Notes under the pieces: model-generated
The model's input: only the letters and a program-made list of their open reading frames with translations
Database searches by the model: none
Told to the model about the DNA's origin: nothing
DNA from: Bacteroidota bacterium
Lineage (GTDB): Bacteria; Bacteroidota; Ignavibacteria; Kapaibacteriales; UBA2268
Assembly: GCA_021780815.1 (NCBI GenBank)
Contig: JAJXYC010000013.1
Location: forward strand, 62,001-126,000
DNA length: 64,000 nt
Direction: 5' to 3'
Part shown: one piece after another, positions 62,155 through 64,000 of the stretch
Layout: each line of letters begins with the position of its first letter
Numbering within the stretch: the first letter of the stretch is position 1
Program-made: the position numbers and the translations under genes

Positions 62155-63723
62155 ATGAGTAAAGGAAAGCTTCTTTGGATTGATGACGAAATTGAATTGC
62201 TTCGTCCTCATATAATTTTATTAAAAGAAAAAGGTTACGATGTCGAAATAGCTTCCAATGGTGAAGATGGAATTGAATTAGTTAAAGCTAATCATTTTGA
62301 CATTGTGTTTTTAGATGAAACAATGGTTGGTCTTACGGGATTAGAGACATTACCTGTAATAAAAAAAATTGACCCTGCAACTTCAGTTGTTATGGTTACA
62401 AAGAATGAAGCAGAAAGTTTAATGGATGATGCTATTGGTAAATCAATAGATGATTATTTAACTAAACCTGTAAATCCAACACAAATACTGCTTACCTGCA
62501 AGAAATTTATAGAAGAAGATAAAATTAAACAAGCCAGTTTTATCCAAAATTTTCTTTCAGGATTTAATCAATTATCACAAAAAATAACATTTTATCAAAA
62601 CTGGGACGATTGGGTAGAAATATACCGGCAATTAGTAGATTGGACAATTGAATTAGACCGAATACAAGATACAGGTTTAGAGCAAAGTTTGTTTGACCAA
62701 TGGAAAAATGCAAATTTGGAATTTTCAAAATATGTTGAAGAAAATTATAAAAGTTGGCTTACCGATAAGCCAGAGTATGGTAATCCGCCGCTTTCACCGC
62801 ATCTATTAAATATGTATCTTGAACCAGCTTTAAAAAAAGGTGGTCCTGTCTTTTTTATTGTTATTGATGGTATGCGATATGACCAATGGCTTGTTATACA
62901 AGATTTGTTAAATCCTTATTTTTCAACTAAAATTAATTTTTATTCTTCTATATTGCCAACTGCTACTCCTTATGCACGCAATGCAATTTTTGCTGGTCTT
63001 TATCCTTTGCAAATTAAGCAGTATTATTCACAATGGTGGAATGTTGATTTAAACACCGAAGATCATAAGCAAAATGCTTTTGAAAAAGATTTACTTGAAG
63101 CATGGGTAGATAGAAAAAAAATTAAATTGAAAAACAGATATAATTTTATTAAAGTTTTTGATACAGATTACGGCAAAAAAGTTGAAAGGGAATTTAATGA
63201 AAATATCAATAATCACTTAACTGCAATTGTTATTAATGCAGTTGATATGATTGCTCATTCAAGGTCTGATTATGCAATTTTGAAAGAAATTGCACCGAAC
63301 GAATCCGCTTACCGTTCTCTTACAAAATCTTGGTTTTCACATTCCAGTTTATTCTCTATTTTAAAATTAATTTCAGAAAAAAAAGATGCAACAGTTATAA
63401 TTACAACTGACCACGGCACAGTAAGATGTATGCGAGGAATACAAGTTTTAGGCGATAAAGATACATCAACAAATTTGCGATACAAATTCGGTAAAAATGT
63501 AAAAACAGATTCAAGAAATGCTATGTTAATTAAGAATTTGGAAGAAATTAGAATTCCTAAACAAGGTATTTCTGTTAGTAATTATATTGCCAAAGAAGAT
63601 GCCTATTTCGTTTATCCTACCGATTATCATTTTTATTTAAGCAAATACAGAGATAGTTTCCAACATGGCGGTATTTCATTAGAAGAAATGATTATTCCAG
63701 TTAATATATTAGAACCAAGATAG
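62155..63723 (+). CDS. porX: PorX: response regulator with PglZ domain, T9SS regulator
   Basis: 522 residues. A receiver domain (acidic D10-D11-E12, phospho-acceptor D54 in FLDETM, K104 in LTKP) is followed by a helical linker (about 120-220) and a PglZ/alkaline-phosphatase-fold domain: VFFIVIDGMRYDQW (metal Asp 238), the catalytic-Thr loop LPTATPYARNAIFAGLYP (T271 likely), and ITTDHGT plus FQHGGISLEEM carrying metal His residues. This layout is PorX of Bacteroidota, which works with the PorY kinase and SigP to control T9SS genes and cleaves oligonucleotides. The presence of two T9SS cargo proteins in the window agrees. porY and T9SS core genes are not in the window. Confidence 0.93.
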   Translation: MSKGKLLWIDDEIELLRPHIILLKEKGYDVEIASNGEDGIELVKANHFDIVFLDETMVGLTGLETLPVIKKIDPATSVVMVTKNEAESLMDDAIGKSIDDYLTKPVNPTQILLTCKKFIEEDKIKQASFIQNFLSGFNQLSQKITFYQNWDDWVEIYRQLVDWTIELDRIQDTGLEQSLFDQWKNANLEFSKYVEENYKSWLTDKPEYGNPPLSPHLLNMYLEPALKKGGPVFFIVIDGMRYDQWLVIQDLLNPYFSTKINFYSSILPTATPYARNAIFAGLYPLQIKQYYSQWWNVDLNTEDHKQNAFEKDLLEAWVDRKKIKLKNRYNFIKVFDTDYGKKVEREFNENINNHLTAIVINAVDMIAHSRSDYAILKEIAPNESAYRSLTKSWFSHSSLFSILKLISEKKDATVIITTDHGTVRCMRGIQVLGDKDTSTNLRYKFGKNVKTDSRNAMLIKNLEEIRIPKQGISVSNYIAKEDAYFVYPTDYHFYLSKYRDSFQHGGISLEEMIIPVNILEPR

Positions 63724-63758
63724 GACTTCTGATAAGCTTGAAGAATTAAAGATAGAAC

Positions 63759-63792
63759 AACAGGTTGTCTTAAACAAGGCAACCTGTTATTT
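63759..63792 (+). terminator. Hairpin after porX, probable terminator
   Basis: AACAGGTTGTCTT (63759-63771) pairs with AAGGCAACCTGTT (63776-63788) with one wobble and a 4-base loop. The stem is strong but only ATTT follows, so the U tract is weak. Confidence 0.7.
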
Positions 63793-63872
63793 AAGTAAAA
63801 TAGTTAATGTAATCAGATAAAGGCTTTGATTGCTTTCTAATTGCATAACGTGGTGTTTTTTATGTTTTTTTG

Positions 63873-63880
63873 TAATTTTG
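63873..63880 (+). promoter_or_regulatory. TAnnTTTG box before the last gene
   Basis: TAATTTTG, 24 bases before GTG 63905, matches the -7 consensus; no TTTG at the right spacing is visible. Confidence 0.35.
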
Positions 63881-63904
63881 TAAATTATAATATAAGAGTA
63901 TTAA

Positions 63905-64000
63905 GTGAAATTTAATAAACAAGACAAAATATTAACAAGCAATAAAGCCTATGACAATTTCGAGTTTATCCATAGCAGTGATGGACGAATAATGCGAATA
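63905..64000 (+). CDS. N-terminal fragment, probable LOG/Rossmann-fold nucleotide-binding family
   Basis: A GTG-started frame stays open to the right edge (32 residues), with NKAYDNFEFIHSSDGRIMRI. This matches the N-terminus of long LOG-family (TIGR00730-like) proteins, where SSxDGRxxRILSEYLEP precedes the Rossmann core. That memory-based match is modest. Alternative ATG 63951 leads to a stop after 13 codons, so it is not the start. No ribosome site is seen before GTG. The remainder is outside the window. Confidence 0.45.
   Translation, partial: MKFNKQDKILTSNKAYDNFEFIHSSDGRIMRI

Overview
The window is AT-rich (by eye roughly 30% G+C) and gene-dense. It looks like a chromosome segment of a Gram-negative member of the Bacteroidota/Chlorobi (FCB) group. 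Support for this comes from a PorX regulator and two proteins with type IX secretion (T9SS) C-terminal sorting domains, BamA/Skp/LpxD outer-membrane genes, several outer-membrane barrels, and promoter words of the Bacteroidota type (TAnnTTTG). The combination with a mevalonate pathway and an 11-gene complex I operon recalls Kapabacteria/Ignavibacteria-like lineages, but that placement is a guess. I see no prophage, insertion sequence, CRISPR array or integrative element; this reads as a core-genome region.

Layout. 1-6.6 kb: the end of an elongation factor P gene, its terminator, then ruvB, a small cupin gene and a mevalonate/isoprenoid cluster (mvaD, a phosphomevalonate kinase, an HMG-CoA reductase fused to mevalonate kinase, and idi). 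Together these convert HMG-CoA to IPP/DMAPP; HMG-CoA synthase and thiolase are not in the window. 6.7-13.5 kb: glycosyltransferase, heptose-bisphosphatase-like phosphatase, ClC channel with CBS/RCK-like tail, a small secreted protein, a T9SS-exported metalloprotease, and an ABC ATPase. 13.5-16.7 kb (minus strand): aspartokinase-like protein, CheB-like regulator, NfeD-like membrane protein, tRNA-Gly(GCC). 17.1-22.2 kb: a large protease/beta-propeller/outer-membrane-barrel protein, a family 2 glycosyltransferase, and Hsp33.

22.2-36 kb is mixed: secreted protein, OPT transporter, PqiC-like lipoprotein, a histidine-kinase-like protein lacking the phospho-acceptor His, aminotransferase, HAD hydrolase, NRAMP transporter, a barrel/thioredoxin-lipoprotein pair, phosphohexomutase, RlmB and a porin. 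36.3-42 kb is an envelope-biogenesis cluster: uppS, bamA, two Skp/OmpH genes, lpxD. It links isoprenoid output (undecaprenyl diphosphate) to outer-membrane assembly and lipid A. dapB and a methyltransferase lie on the opposite strand.

43.7-54.4 kb is a complex I operon, nuoABCDHIJKLMN, without nuoEFG. 55-64 kb: ftsH behind a run of phased A-tracts, a coiled-coil repeat protein with an HNH-like start, a T9SS-exported SBBP-repeat protein, a TPR protein, porX, and the start of a probable LOG-family gene.

The items most worth checking are the reductase/mevalonate kinase fusion, the degenerate histidine kinase, the protease-propeller-barrel protein, the phased A-tract repeat before ftsH, the HNH-like/coiled-coil repeat protein, and the palindrome upstream of the porin. 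All function calls rest on motif recognition by eye, with no database search.
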